64,000 bases of DNA from Pseudoalteromonas sp. HM-SA03 (GTDB taxonomy: Bacteria; Pseudomonadota; Gammaproteobacteria; Enterobacterales; Alteromonadaceae), in the NCBI RefSeq assembly GCF_002289345.1, contig NZ_NSDG01000029.1, positions 48,032 through 112,031 on the forward strand. The letters run 5' to 3'. The notes beneath the pieces are model-generated. The model saw only the letters and a list, made by a program, of their open reading frames with translations, was not told the origin of the DNA and made no database searches. The position numbers and the translations under genes were made by a program. Shown piece after piece: positions 56,020-64,000 of the stretch. Positions within the stretch are counted from its first letter, which is position 1. Each line of letters starts with the position of its first letter.

Positions 56020-57372
56020 ATGTTTGAATTTTTCTGGCACTTAGGCTCATTTATTCTTGCTTTAGGGATTTTAGTTACCGTTCATGAATATGGCCATTTT
56101 TGGGTTGCCAGAAAAGCCGGCGTTAAGGTCTTACGTTTTTCTATCGGTTTTGGTAAGCCTTTAGTTAAGTGGTATGACAAACACCAAACCGAATATGTTA
56201 TCGCCGCAATTCCACTTGGCGGCTATGTCAAAATGCTTGATGAACGTGTCGACGATGTGCCAGAGCAAGAGCGCCACCTTGCCTTCAATAACAAGCCTAT
56301 TCTTTCTCGTATCGCTGTGGTAGCTGCAGGCCCCGTTGCGAACTTTTTGTTTGCTATTGTCGCGTTAGCTGCGATGTATATGGTAGGAGTCCAATCAGTA
56401 AAACCTGTCGTTGGTGAAGTTGTTTCAACGAGTATTGCGGCGGATGCTGGGTTTCAATCAGGCGACCACATCATTGCACTGAATGATGAGTTAGTGCACT
56501 CATGGCAAGACGTCACATTCGAATTGATGGCGCATTTGGGTGAACCATTGTTGGTTGCCAAAGTACAAGATGAAAAGGGTAGCTTAGCGATTCGAACGCT
56601 ACGTTTGAGTGATTGGAAACTGGAAAAGCAAGATGAAGCGCCGCTGACCTCAGTCGGTATTACGCCATATAGGCCCCCACTGACACTGCAGCTCGGTTAT
56701 ATCGAAGAAGGTGCGGCTGCCGACAAAGCAGGCTTGCAAGTAGAAGATACGCTAGTTGCGATAAATGGTGACAAATTGGCGTCGTGGCAACAGTTGGTGA
56801 GCCGAGTTCAAAAATCTGCAAATCAAGCCATAAATATTGATGTTTTACGCGATGGCCAGCTACAAACCCTAACGGTAACACCTCAGGCAAAAACGTCACC
56901 AGAAGGTATCGTACAAGGCTACTTGGGCGTTGTGCCTGTGATGGAAAAATGGCCAAATGGTTATATTGAAACTAGACAATACGGCATCCTAGATAGTATG
57001 GTGCTTGGCATTCGTAAAACTTACGACTTGATTGCCTTAAGTTTCGACATGATCGGCAACTTAATCACGGGCCAAGTCTCGGTAAAAAACTTAAGCGGGC
57101 CTGTCGGGATCGCGGTGAGTGCCGGAAACAGTGTTAGTTATGGGTTAGTTGCATTTTTAGGCTTCTTAGCACTTATCAGCGTGAATTTAGGAGTTTTTAA
57201 CTTATTACCGCTCCCTGTCTTAGATGGTGGGCATTTAATGTATTACTTGATTGAACTAATTCGCAGAAAACCAGTCTCTGAAAAGACACAAGAGTTTGGG
57301 TTTAAGATTGGAGCAGCGCTTCTTCTTGCCTTAACATTTTTTGCACTATTTAATGATGTTTCTCGGCTTTAA
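56020..57372 (+). CDS. rseP: RIP metalloprotease RseP
   Basis: A 450-residue site-2 protease. The zinc site is His22-Glu23-His26 in VTVHEYGHFW; two PDZ domains occupy about residues 115-300; the C-terminal PLPVLDGGHLMYY holds the Asp ligand. It cuts RseA within the membrane after DegS, freeing RpoE encoded 22 kb away in this window. Two bases separate it from dxr. Confidence 0.97.
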   Translation: MFEFFWHLGSFILALGILVTVHEYGHFWVARKAGVKVLRFSIGFGKPLVKWYDKHQTEYVIAAIPLGGYVKMLDERVDDVPEQERHLAFNNKPILSRIAVVAAGPVANFLFAIVALAAMYMVGVQSVKPVVGEVVSTSIAADAGFQSGDHIIALNDELVHSWQDVTFELMAHLGEPLLVAKVQDEKGSLAIRTLRLSDWKLEKQDEAPLTSVGITPYRPPLTLQLGYIEEGAAADKAGLQVEDTLVAINGDKLASWQQLVSRVQKSANQAINIDVLRDGQLQTLTVTPQAKTSPEGIVQGYLGVVPVMEKWPNGYIETRQYGILDSMVLGIRKTYDLIALSFDMIGNLITGQVSVKNLSGPVGIAVSAGNSVSYGLVAFLGFLALISVNLGVFNLLPLPVLDGGHLMYYLIELIRRKPVSEKTQEFGFKIGAALLLALTFFALFNDVSRL

Positions 57373-57538
57373 GCCGTGCGGTGCTAAAAAGTGCACATTA
57401 TATGCAGTTTAGATGTTTGCATTTTTGTTCAAGCATACAACAGATAACATAATACAAAACCTGTAACGTTTGAATGTTGTGATGTAGTGGGCCTTAGCGT
57501 ATCGCGCCAAAATTGTTGTAAAGGATAAAGATAATAAA

Positions 57539-60010
57539 ATGCCTATAAAAAAACACATTGCAGTAACCAGTTTACTGGGCGCTAGTTTTGCTGCCTTAGG
57601 GCAAAACTCCTTTATCGTAGAAGATTTAAAAGTAGAAGGGCTGCAGCGCGTTGCACTAGGTGCTGCATTGACACATATTCCGATCAACGTTGGTGACAAT
57701 GTCGATCAGTTTACCATTTCACGCACAATCAAGGCGTTGTATAAGTCTGGTCACTTTGACAACATTGCGGTATTCCGTGATGGTAATCAGGTTATTTTTA
57801 AGGTTAAAGAACGCCCAACTATCAGCTCGATCGAATTTGATGGCAACAAAGACATCAAAGACGAGCAGCTAAACGAAAGTTTAGAACAGCAAAATATTCG
57901 CCAAGGTGAGCCGTTAGACAGAACGGTACTCGATAGTGTCGAAAAAGGCTTAACAGAATTCTTCCACAGTATTGGTAAATACAACGCTAAGGTTGAGGTG
58001 AGCATTGTCGAATTGCCACGTAACCGTGTGAAGCTGATGCTGAAGTTTGAAGAAGGTGATGCCGCTTCTGTACGCCAAATTAACCTTGTTGGTAATGAGC
58101 TGTTCTCGGATGAAGAACTACTTAACCTAATTGAATCTCAGCAGGACTTGCCTTGGTGGCGTTTCTTATCTAATGACCGCTATCAAAAACAAACCATTGA
58201 AGGCGATATAGAAAAGATCCGCAGTTTTTACCTAGACCGTGGTTATTTACGTTTTAATATCGATTCAACGCAGGTTTCCGTAAGCCCAGAACGTGAATCA
58301 GTTTATGTTACGGCAAACATCACCGAAGGTGAGAAATATACCGTTAAAGGGTTTGATTTCATAGGTGACTTATTAGGTCGTGAAGATTTAATTAAGGGCA
58401 TAGTGCCACTTCGCGCTGGTGAGCTTTATAACGGCTCAGTTGTAACGGCAACGGAAGACTTCATTAAGAGCTATTTGGCACGTTTTGGATATGCCAATGC
58501 TGAAGTACGAACCGTTCCAGAAATCGATGATGAAAATAAAGAAGTACAATTAACACTATCGGTAAACCCTGGTAAGCGTGTGTATGTGCGTCGAATCGTA
58601 GTGAATGGTAACCAAAATACAGCGGACGAGGTATTGCGTCGTGAAATGACGCAGCTTGAAGGTGCGTGGTTGTCTAACCAAAACCTAGAGCGTTCAAAGC
58701 TTCAAATTCAACGTTTACCATATATGGAATCAGTAGAGTTTGAAGTCAAGCCAATTCCAGGTGTTGAAGATCAGGTTGATGTTGACTTTAAAGTAAAAGA
58801 ACAACCAGCAGGTAGTTTCCAAGCTGGCGTTGCTTATGGTTCTTATGCTGGCCTTCAGTTTAACATTGGTGTCAGTGAGTCTAACTTCCTAGGCTCAGGT
58901 AACCAAGTTGCCTTCAATATTAACACTTCACGTGGTTCAGAGCGTTATAGTGTGTCTTACACTGACCCTTATTTTACGCCTGACGGAGTATCGCAAGGAA
59001 GCAGTATTTTCTACACCAAGATTGACGCGAGTAAGTTTGGCATCGTAGATTATAAATCGACGAGCTATGGCCTAGGTACTAACTTTGGTTTTCCAATCAA
59101 TGCGATTAACCGAGTTAACTTTGGTATTCGCTGGATAGAAGAAAGCCTTTCACAAATTTCAGACTTCGAGCAAACACGCGTGCTTCGTGAAAGCTTCTTA
59201 AACGAAAGCGATCCAAATGCAGACTACGACTTCACTAAGTACGAGTTAAGCGCAGGTTGGTCACGTGTAACAATTAACCGTGGTATGTTCCCAACCGCAG
59301 GTTCTCGTCAAAGTTTAAACTTGAGTGTTACCACGCCAAACTCAGATCTTAATTTCTTCAAGATTAATTATGATTCCCGTTTTTACTGGCCAATCAGTAA
59401 CGACCATCGTTGGGTATTCTCAGCGAGAGCGGGTTTAGGCTATGGTAACGGTTACGGCGAGACCAATGGGTTTGAGCAAGTATTACCATTCCAAGAGTTC
59501 TTCCATATTTCAGAGCAGGAACTTCGTGGTTTCGAACGCAATACGATATTACCGCGTGCTGTACAACGTGCGCCTAGATGTATTCCAGGTACACCTAAAC
59601 CAGACGGTACGACAGGTAGCTGTATTGGCGGTGAGCAGCAGTTTGACACATTAAGTCTTGGTGGTCGTATTGGTGGTAACGCGAAAGCACTAGCGGGCTT
59701 TGAGCTTATCGTACCAACACCGTTTCTAGACGAAGACAATACCAGCTCTGTAAGAACCAGTTTCTTTGTCGATGCGGCAAACATTTGGGACACAGAGTTT
59801 GACGTTGATCGCTACAGCAACTTGACGGAAGATCAATATAATCAACTTTCTGATTTCTCTGATCCTACTAGATTCAGAGTATCAACGGGTTTATCGATTC
59901 AGTGGATCTCGCCTATGGGACCTATGCTGATCAGTTTCGCTTACCCACTCAAAAAAGAAGAAGAAGACGATACGAAGACGATCAGCTTCAATATCAGTAA
60001 TACATTCTAA
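57539..60010 (+). CDS. bamA: Outer-membrane protein assembly factor BamA
   Basis: An 823-residue Omp85 protein. A signal peptide (KKHIAVTSLLGASFAALG) leads to five POTRA domains (about residues 20-420) and a 16-strand barrel. The lateral-gate loop L6 carries LRGFERNT and, like E. coli BamA, a pair of cysteines a few residues apart (RCIPG and SCIGG). The last residue is Phe, as expected. It inserts outer-membrane barrels with BamBCDE. skp follows after 11 bases. Confidence 0.97.
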   Translation: MPIKKHIAVTSLLGASFAALGQNSFIVEDLKVEGLQRVALGAALTHIPINVGDNVDQFTISRTIKALYKSGHFDNIAVFRDGNQVIFKVKERPTISSIEFDGNKDIKDEQLNESLEQQNIRQGEPLDRTVLDSVEKGLTEFFHSIGKYNAKVEVSIVELPRNRVKLMLKFEEGDAASVRQINLVGNELFSDEELLNLIESQQDLPWWRFLSNDRYQKQTIEGDIEKIRSFYLDRGYLRFNIDSTQVSVSPERESVYVTANITEGEKYTVKGFDFIGDLLGREDLIKGIVPLRAGELYNGSVVTATEDFIKSYLARFGYANAEVRTVPEIDDENKEVQLTLSVNPGKRVYVRRIVVNGNQNTADEVLRREMTQLEGAWLSNQNLERSKLQIQRLPYMESVEFEVKPIPGVEDQVDVDFKVKEQPAGSFQAGVAYGSYAGLQFNIGVSESNFLGSGNQVAFNINTSRGSERYSVSYTDPYFTPDGVSQGSSIFYTKIDASKFGIVDYKSTSYGLGTNFGFPINAINRVNFGIRWIEESLSQISDFEQTRVLRESFLNESDPNADYDFTKYELSAGWSRVTINRGMFPTAGSRQSLNLSVTTPNSDLNFFKINYDSRFYWPISNDHRWVFSARAGLGYGNGYGETNGFEQVLPFQEFFHISEQELRGFERNTILPRAVQRAPRCIPGTPKPDGTTGSCIGGEQQFDTLSLGGRIGGNAKALAGFELIVPTPFLDEDNTSSVRTSFFVDAANIWDTEFDVDRYSNLTEDQYNQLSDFSDPTRFRVSTGLSIQWISPMGPMLISFAYPLKKEEEDDTKTISFNISNTF

Positions 60011-60021
60011 GGAGTTTTATT

Positions 60022-60540
60022 GTGAAAAAATTTATTAAATCATCAACACTAGCCATGACAGCTGCACTAATGATGGGTGCTTCAGGTAGCGCATTTGCAC
60101 ACAAAGTCGGCATCGTCGACATGCAGGAAGTGTACAAGCAAATTCCACAAATGGCGAAAATTGAACAGACACTACAAGCGGAGTTTGCAGAGCGTCGTCA
60201 AGAGCTTGAAAAAATTCAAGGTGACATTCGTTTCGAAGCTGAAAAATTTAAGCGCGAAGCGACGACAATGAGTGAAGAGCAAAAAGAAGCGCTTCGTGAA
60301 AAGATCCAAAGTATGCAAAAGACACTTGCTGAAAAAGGTCGTCCACTAGAGCAAGAAATTAAAGTTCGTCAAAACCAAGAGCTTGCTAAAGTACAAAAGC
60401 TAATCGTAGATGCGATTGAGTCTGTAGCTAAAAAAGGTAAGTTTGACGAAGTTAAAGTAAAAGATACGACAATTTACTTCAATCCTGATAAAGTAGCCGA
60501 CCTTTCTGAAGATGTGGTAAAAGCGGTTAGCAATAAGTAA
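60022..60540 (+). CDS. skp: Periplasmic chaperone Skp/OmpH
   Basis: A 172-residue protein with a signal peptide (LAMTAALMMGASGSAFA) followed by a beta body and long charged helices that form the trimer tentacles (residues about 50-125). It carries unfolded outer-membrane proteins to BamA. AAGGAG precedes the start. Its stop overlaps the lpxD ATG by one base. Confidence 0.95.
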   Translation: MKKFIKSSTLAMTAALMMGASGSAFAHKVGIVDMQEVYKQIPQMAKIEQTLQAEFAERRQELEKIQGDIRFEAEKFKREATTMSEEQKEALREKIQSMQKTLAEKGRPLEQEIKVRQNQELAKVQKLIVDAIESVAKKGKFDEVKVKDTTIYFNPDKVADLSEDVVKAVSNK

Positions 60541-61583
60541 TGACAAAACTTCACACCTTATCTCAACTTGCTGAGTATCTAGGTGCTCAGCTGCAAGGTG
60601 ATGGCGATAAATTAATTCGAAATATCGCCACTCTCGCACAGGCAAAAGACGACCAAATCGCGTTTTTAGCCAACAGCAAATACCGTGGTCAGCTTGAAAG
60701 CACGACTGCGGGGGCCGTGATCTTGAGTGAAAAAGACGCGGATTATTTTGCGGGTAATAAACTCATTATCGCAGATCCTTATGTAGCCTATGCAAAACTT
60801 GCACAGAAGCTAGACTCAACACCTAGCGCAGCATCAGGAGTTCATCGTACAGCAGTTATCTCTGATACCGCAACACTTGGTGCAAACGTCAGTGTGGGTG
60901 CGAATGCTGTAATTGAAGATGGCGCTGTGATTGGTGATGATGTTGAGATAGGGCCAGGCTGTTTTATTGGAAAACATGCCAAAATAGGCGCAAAGACTAA
61001 ACTCTGGGCAAACGTAACCGTCTATCATGAAGTACAGATAGGCGAACAATGTCTATTCCAGTCTGGTGCCGTAATAGGAAGTGATGGTTTTGGCTACGCC
61101 AACGAGAAAGGCGAGTGGGTTAAAATCCCCCAAGTTGGCACTGTAATTATTGGCGACCGCGTTGAAGTTGGCGCGAGTACCTCTATTGATAGAGGTGCGC
61201 TAGAAGACACCATTATTCATAGCAACGTCATTTTAGATAACCAGATCCAAATTGCCCATAACGTCGAAGTTGGTTACGGTACAGCCATCGCAGGCTGCAC
61301 GGTATTAGCGGGCAGTGTTAAGATCGGCAAGTACTGCCAAATCGGTGGCATGACAGCAATCAATGGTCACAACGAAATTTGTGATGGGGTTGTCATTACT
61401 GGCATGAGCATGGTTACTAAAGGAATTACTGAGCCAGGGATCTATTCTTCTGGTTTACCTCACCAAACGAATAAAGAGTGGCGTAAGTCTATTGCACACT
61501 TACGCAATTTATCTGACTTTAAGTCGCGCCTGAAGGCACTTGAGCTGCTGACAGCACAGCTTAAAGATACTGATGTAGAATAA
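60540..61583 (+). CDS. lpxD: UDP-3-O-acylglucosamine N-acyltransferase
   Basis: A 347-residue left-handed beta-helix enzyme with an N-terminal uridine-binding domain and hexapeptide repeats. The catalytic His is in [16 protein letters not shown]. It adds the second hydroxyacyl chain in lipid A synthesis. It overlaps skp by one base and lies 10 bases before fabZ. Confidence 0.96.
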   Translation: MTKLHTLSQLAEYLGAQLQGDGDKLIRNIATLAQAKDDQIAFLANSKYRGQLESTTAGAVILSEKDADYFAGNKLIIADPYVAYAKLAQKLDSTPSAASGVHRTAVISDTATLGANVSVGANAVIEDGAVIGDDVEIGPGCFIGKHAKIGAKTKLWANVTVYHEVQIGEQCLFQSGAVIGSDGFGYANEKGEWVKIPQVGTVIIGDRVEVGASTSIDRGALEDTIIHSNVILDNQIQIAHNVEVGYGTAIAGCTVLAGSVKIGKYCQIGGMTAINGHNEICDGVVITGMSMVTKGITEPGIYSSGLPHQTNKEWRKSIAHLRNLSDFKSRLKALELLTAQLKDTDVE

Positions 61584-61593
61584 GGAAGCTATT

Positions 61594-62046
61594 TTGGCTA
61601 ACGAATTAAACAGCTTTGATATCCAAGAGATTTTAAAACTTCTTCCGCACCGCTACCCAATGTTGCTTGTTGACAAAGTGGTAGACTTTAAGCCTGGCGA
61701 ATATCTTCACGCGATTAAAAACGTGACGATTAATGAGCCTATTTTCACGGGTCACTTCCCAGAGCAACCTATTTTCCCTGGTGTGTTGATCCTAGAAGCG
61801 ATGGCACAGGCAACTGGTTTACTTGGTTTTAAAACGGTCGAGAATCGCAGCGAGAATGAACTATACTTATTTGCAGCGATTGACAATGCACGTTTCAAAC
61901 AACCTGTTCTACCGGGTGATACGATGCATTTGCACGTTAAGTTCGAAAAAGAACGCCGTAATATCTGGAAATTCAGTGCTGAAGCTAAAGTAGAAGGTAA
62001 AACTGTGTGTTCAGCTGAAATTATGTGTGCTAGAAGAGAGTTTTAA
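61594..62046 (+). CDS. fabZ: 3-hydroxyacyl-ACP dehydratase FabZ
   Basis: A 150-residue hot-dog-fold enzyme. Catalytic His54 in [13 protein letters not shown] and Glu68 in LILEAMAQ are present. It dehydrates hydroxyacyl-ACP and so competes with LpxA and LpxD for the same substrate. The start is a TTG at 61594 after AAGGAAG. The stop overlaps the lpxA ATG by one base. Confidence 0.96.
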   Translation: MANELNSFDIQEILKLLPHRYPMLLVDKVVDFKPGEYLHAIKNVTINEPIFTGHFPEQPIFPGVLILEAMAQATGLLGFKTVENRSENELYLFAAIDNARFKQPVLPGDTMHLHVKFEKERRNIWKFSAEAKVEGKTVCSAEIMCARREF

Positions 62047-62819
62047 TGGTTATTCATCCTACCGCAATTATCGAATCAGGCGCGCGTTTAGGCGAGAATG
62101 TTTCTGTAGGCCCTTATAGTTATATTGGTAATGACGTAGTCATTGGTGATAACTGCAAGATTGAATCACATGTTGTGATCAAAGGCCCATCTGAGATTGG
62201 TTCAGGCAATCACATTTTCCAATTCGCGTCAGTAGGGGAAGCCTGCCAAGATAAAAAGTACAAGGATGAACCAACTAAGCTAATTATTGGTGATAACAAC
62301 GTTATTCGTGAGTGTGCCACTATCCATCGTGGCACAATTCAAGACGAAGGGATCACTCGAATTGGTAGCAACAACCTATTTATGGCTTACACCCATGTGG
62401 CACACGACGCGGTCATTGGCAGCAATGTGATTTTCGCTAACAATGCAAGTGTAGCCGGACATGTACATATTGGTGACTGGGTTATCCTTGCAGGTAATTC
62501 TGGTGTACACCAATTTTGTAAAGTGGGTTCACATGCCTTTATTGGTATGTACTCGGGTGTGAACCAAGACGTGCCACCTTTTGTGACAACAACCGGCACG
62601 CCAGCGAGACCCGTTGCAATTAATACTGAAGGCTTAAAGCGTCGCGGCTTTGAGTCTGATGAAATCATGGCAACAAGACGCGCATACAAAACGTTGTTCC
62701 GTAAGGGGCTGCGTTTAGAAGATGCGTTAGAAGCGCTAAAAGAAGATGCTTCTGAGTTCGCAGCAGTTCAACAAATGATTGATTTTATTGCGACTTCTAA
62801 TCGTGGTTTGATACGCTAA
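62046..62819 (+). CDS. lpxA: UDP-N-acetylglucosamine acyltransferase
   Basis: A 257-residue left-handed beta-helix enzyme. Catalytic His is in MAYTHVAHDAVIGSN; the C-terminal helical domain follows GLKRRGFESDEIMATRRAYK. It starts lipid A synthesis by adding a hydroxyacyl chain to UDP-GlcNAc. Translation is coupled to fabZ. A clear terminator separates it from lpxB. Confidence 0.97.
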   Translation: MVIHPTAIIESGARLGENVSVGPYSYIGNDVVIGDNCKIESHVVIKGPSEIGSGNHIFQFASVGEACQDKKYKDEPTKLIIGDNNVIRECATIHRGTIQDEGITRIGSNNLFMAYTHVAHDAVIGSNVIFANNASVAGHVHIGDWVILAGNSGVHQFCKVGSHAFIGMYSGVNQDVPPFVTTTGTPARPVAINTEGLKRRGFESDEIMATRRAYKTLFRKGLRLEDALEALKEDASEFAAVQQMIDFIATSNRGLIR

Positions 62820-62846
62820 ACTTGAACCGCAATACAGGTTATACTT

Positions 62847-62876
62847 ACGCCATACATTTTGTATGGCGTTTTTTTT
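62847..62876 (+). terminator. Terminator between lpxA and lpxB
   Basis: ACGCCATACA (62847-62856), loop TTT, TGTATGGCGT (62860-62869) and T run to 62876. It is only 16 bases before the lpxB ATG. Confidence 0.88.
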
Positions 62877-62892
62877 ATACTGAAAAATAACA

Positions 62893-64000
62893 ATGGCTAA
62901 CGAAAAAAATATCACCATTGGCGTGGTCGCAGGAGAGTTATCGGGCGATATACTCGGAGCAGGCCTGATAAATGCGCTAAAACTTCATTACCCCAATGCT
63001 AACTTTGTCGGGATCGGTGGTCCTAAAATGCAACAAGCGGGTTGTAAAAGCCTGTTTGACATGGATGAACTGGCTGTTATGGGACTAGTCGAAGTGCTGG
63101 GTCGCTTACCTCGCTTGCTAAAAATTAAAAAGCAGTTGGTAAGCTACTTTATTGATAATCCACCAGATGTATTTATCGGCATTGATGCGCCAGATTTTAA
63201 CCTACGGGTTGAAAAGCCATTGAAAGCAGCTGGAATCAAAACTATACAATATGTAAGCCCGAGTGTGTGGGCATGGCGTCAAAAACGTATCCATAAGATT
63301 GCCGAAGCGACTAACCTCGTGCTGTCTTTGCTGCCATTCGAAAAAGCCTTTTATGATAAACATGAAGTGCCTTGTACATTTGTGGGTCATACGCTGGCGG
63401 ATGAAATTCCACTTGAACCGGATACCGCAGGTGCGCGTGCACAGCTGAACTTAAGCCAAGATGATACCGTGCTAGCACTGCTTCCAGGTAGCCGGGGCTC
63501 TGAAGTTGGTTTATTGAGTCGCACTTACCTTGCCACTGCAAAAAAACTAGCCGATAAAATTCCCGACTTAAAAATCGTCGTGCCTTTGGTAAACGAAAAG
63601 CGCAGAGCGCAGTTTTTGGAAGCCTTGAAGGAAGTTGCGCCGGAATTGAACCCGATTATGCTTGACGGCCAGTCAGCACTGGCGATGCAAGCGGCGGATA
63701 CCGTTTTACTGGCCTCGGGTACCGCTACACTTGAGGCGATGCTATATAAAAAGCCAATGGTAGTAGGGTATAAGCTGAATCCTAAGAGTTATTGGATTTT
63801 TAATACCTTTTTTACCTTTAACATCAAATACTTTGCCTTGCCGAATTTATTGGCTGACGCACCACTTGTGCCTGAGTTTTTACAGGCAGAGTGTAATCCT
63901 GATGCACTTGCTGATGCGCTTTTCCCGATGCTAAAAGGCAATAATGGTAAGCTTATTAGAAAGTTTTACGAGATACATGAGAACATTCGCCTAAATGCCA
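62893..64000 (+). CDS. lpxB: Lipid-A-disaccharide synthase, 5' part
   Basis: The frame opens at the ATG at 62893 (MANEKNITIGVVAGELSGD) and is still open at the window end, giving about 369 residues of an expected 380-390. GELSGDILGAGL, the PSVWAWRQKRI block and LLPGSRGSEV identify LpxB, a peripheral-membrane family 19 glycosyltransferase that joins lipid X to UDP-diacylglucosamine. The substrate lipid X is made by LpxH, encoded earlier in this window. rnhB and dnaE commonly follow but lie outside. Confidence 0.95.
   Translation, partial: MANEKNITIGVVAGELSGDILGAGLINALKLHYPNANFVGIGGPKMQQAGCKSLFDMDELAVMGLVEVLGRLPRLLKIKKQLVSYFIDNPPDVFIGIDAPDFNLRVEKPLKAAGIKTIQYVSPSVWAWRQKRIHKIAEATNLVLSLLPFEKAFYDKHEVPCTFVGHTLADEIPLEPDTAGARAQLNLSQDDTVLALLPGSRGSEVGLLSRTYLATAKKLADKIPDLKIVVPLVNEKRRAQFLEALKEVAPELNPIMLDGQSALAMQAADTVLLASGTATLEAMLYKKPMVVGYKLNPKSYWIFNTFFTFNIKYFALPNLLADAPLVPEFLQAECNPDALADALFPMLKGNNGKLIRKFYEIHENIRLNA

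Noticed and set aside
1-64000. tRNA, rRNA, CRISPR array, prophage or restriction/defence island
   Set aside because: I looked for tRNA-like cloverleafs and CCA ends, regularly spaced repeats, integrases and phage or defence genes, and saw none. The window is nearly all core genes.

Overview
The window reads as a chromosome segment of a marine gammaproteobacterium of the Alteromonadales, most likely Pseudoalteromonas. This is inferred from the protein sequences, the moderately AT-rich composition and the gene order; I could not run a search. It is almost entirely core chromosome with a few accessory insertions. I see no tRNA, rRNA, CRISPR array, prophage or complete insertion sequence.

Layout. 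1-623 is the end of ppiD. 863-2170 is an accessory polysaccharide-deacetylase lipoprotein. 2377-10989 is a compact leftward block that reads pspF, sapA, sapB, sapC, sapD, sapF, a membrane-anchored AraC regulator, then a secreted NTF2-like/DJ-1 fusion. The divergent envelope-stress block pspA-pspB-pspC-ycjX-ycjF follows at 11173-15020 behind a sigma-54-type promoter. 15211-17797 holds methionine gamma-lyase and phhAB (phenylalanine to tyrosine). Two well-formed TyrR/PhhR-type boxes lie in front of phhA.

17994-31239 is a mixed stretch: a Yip1-family protein, miaE, lpxH, ppiB, cysS, a secreted amidase, two convergent MscS channels, an LrgB/LrgA pair, a crotonase, a YciU-type DNA-mimic protein, a DUF481 outer-membrane protein, a small membrane protein, slyD and ygfZ. 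31400-33704 holds sdhE, ygfX and nadB. 34002-42487 is the conserved run rpoE-rseA-rseB-rseC, lepA-lepB-rnc-era-recO, pdxJ, with a sigma-E-like promoter in front of rpoE. After pdxJ, where acpS is usual, there is a 263-bp MITE-like element and a TonB-dependent receptor.

44939-49401 (dapD, glnD, map, leftward) and 49681-64000 (rpsB-tsf-pyrH-frr-uppS-cdsA-dxr-rseP-bamA-skp-lpxD-fabZ-lpxA-lpxB, rightward) form the classical translation and envelope-biogenesis region. It has an S2-type leader in front of rpsB, and the window ends inside lpxB.

Envelope homeostasis is the common thread. The Psp system, the sigma-E/RseA/RseB/RseC/RseP pathway, BamA, Skp, SlyD, PpiD, PpiB, lipid A synthesis (LpxH, D, A, B) and undecaprenyl and phospholipid precursor synthesis (UppS, CdsA) all lie here. 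No clearly new multi-gene system was found. The best leads are the MITE-like element next to the TonB receptor, the AraC and NTF2/DJ-1 pair appended to pspF-sap, and the paired TyrR boxes.
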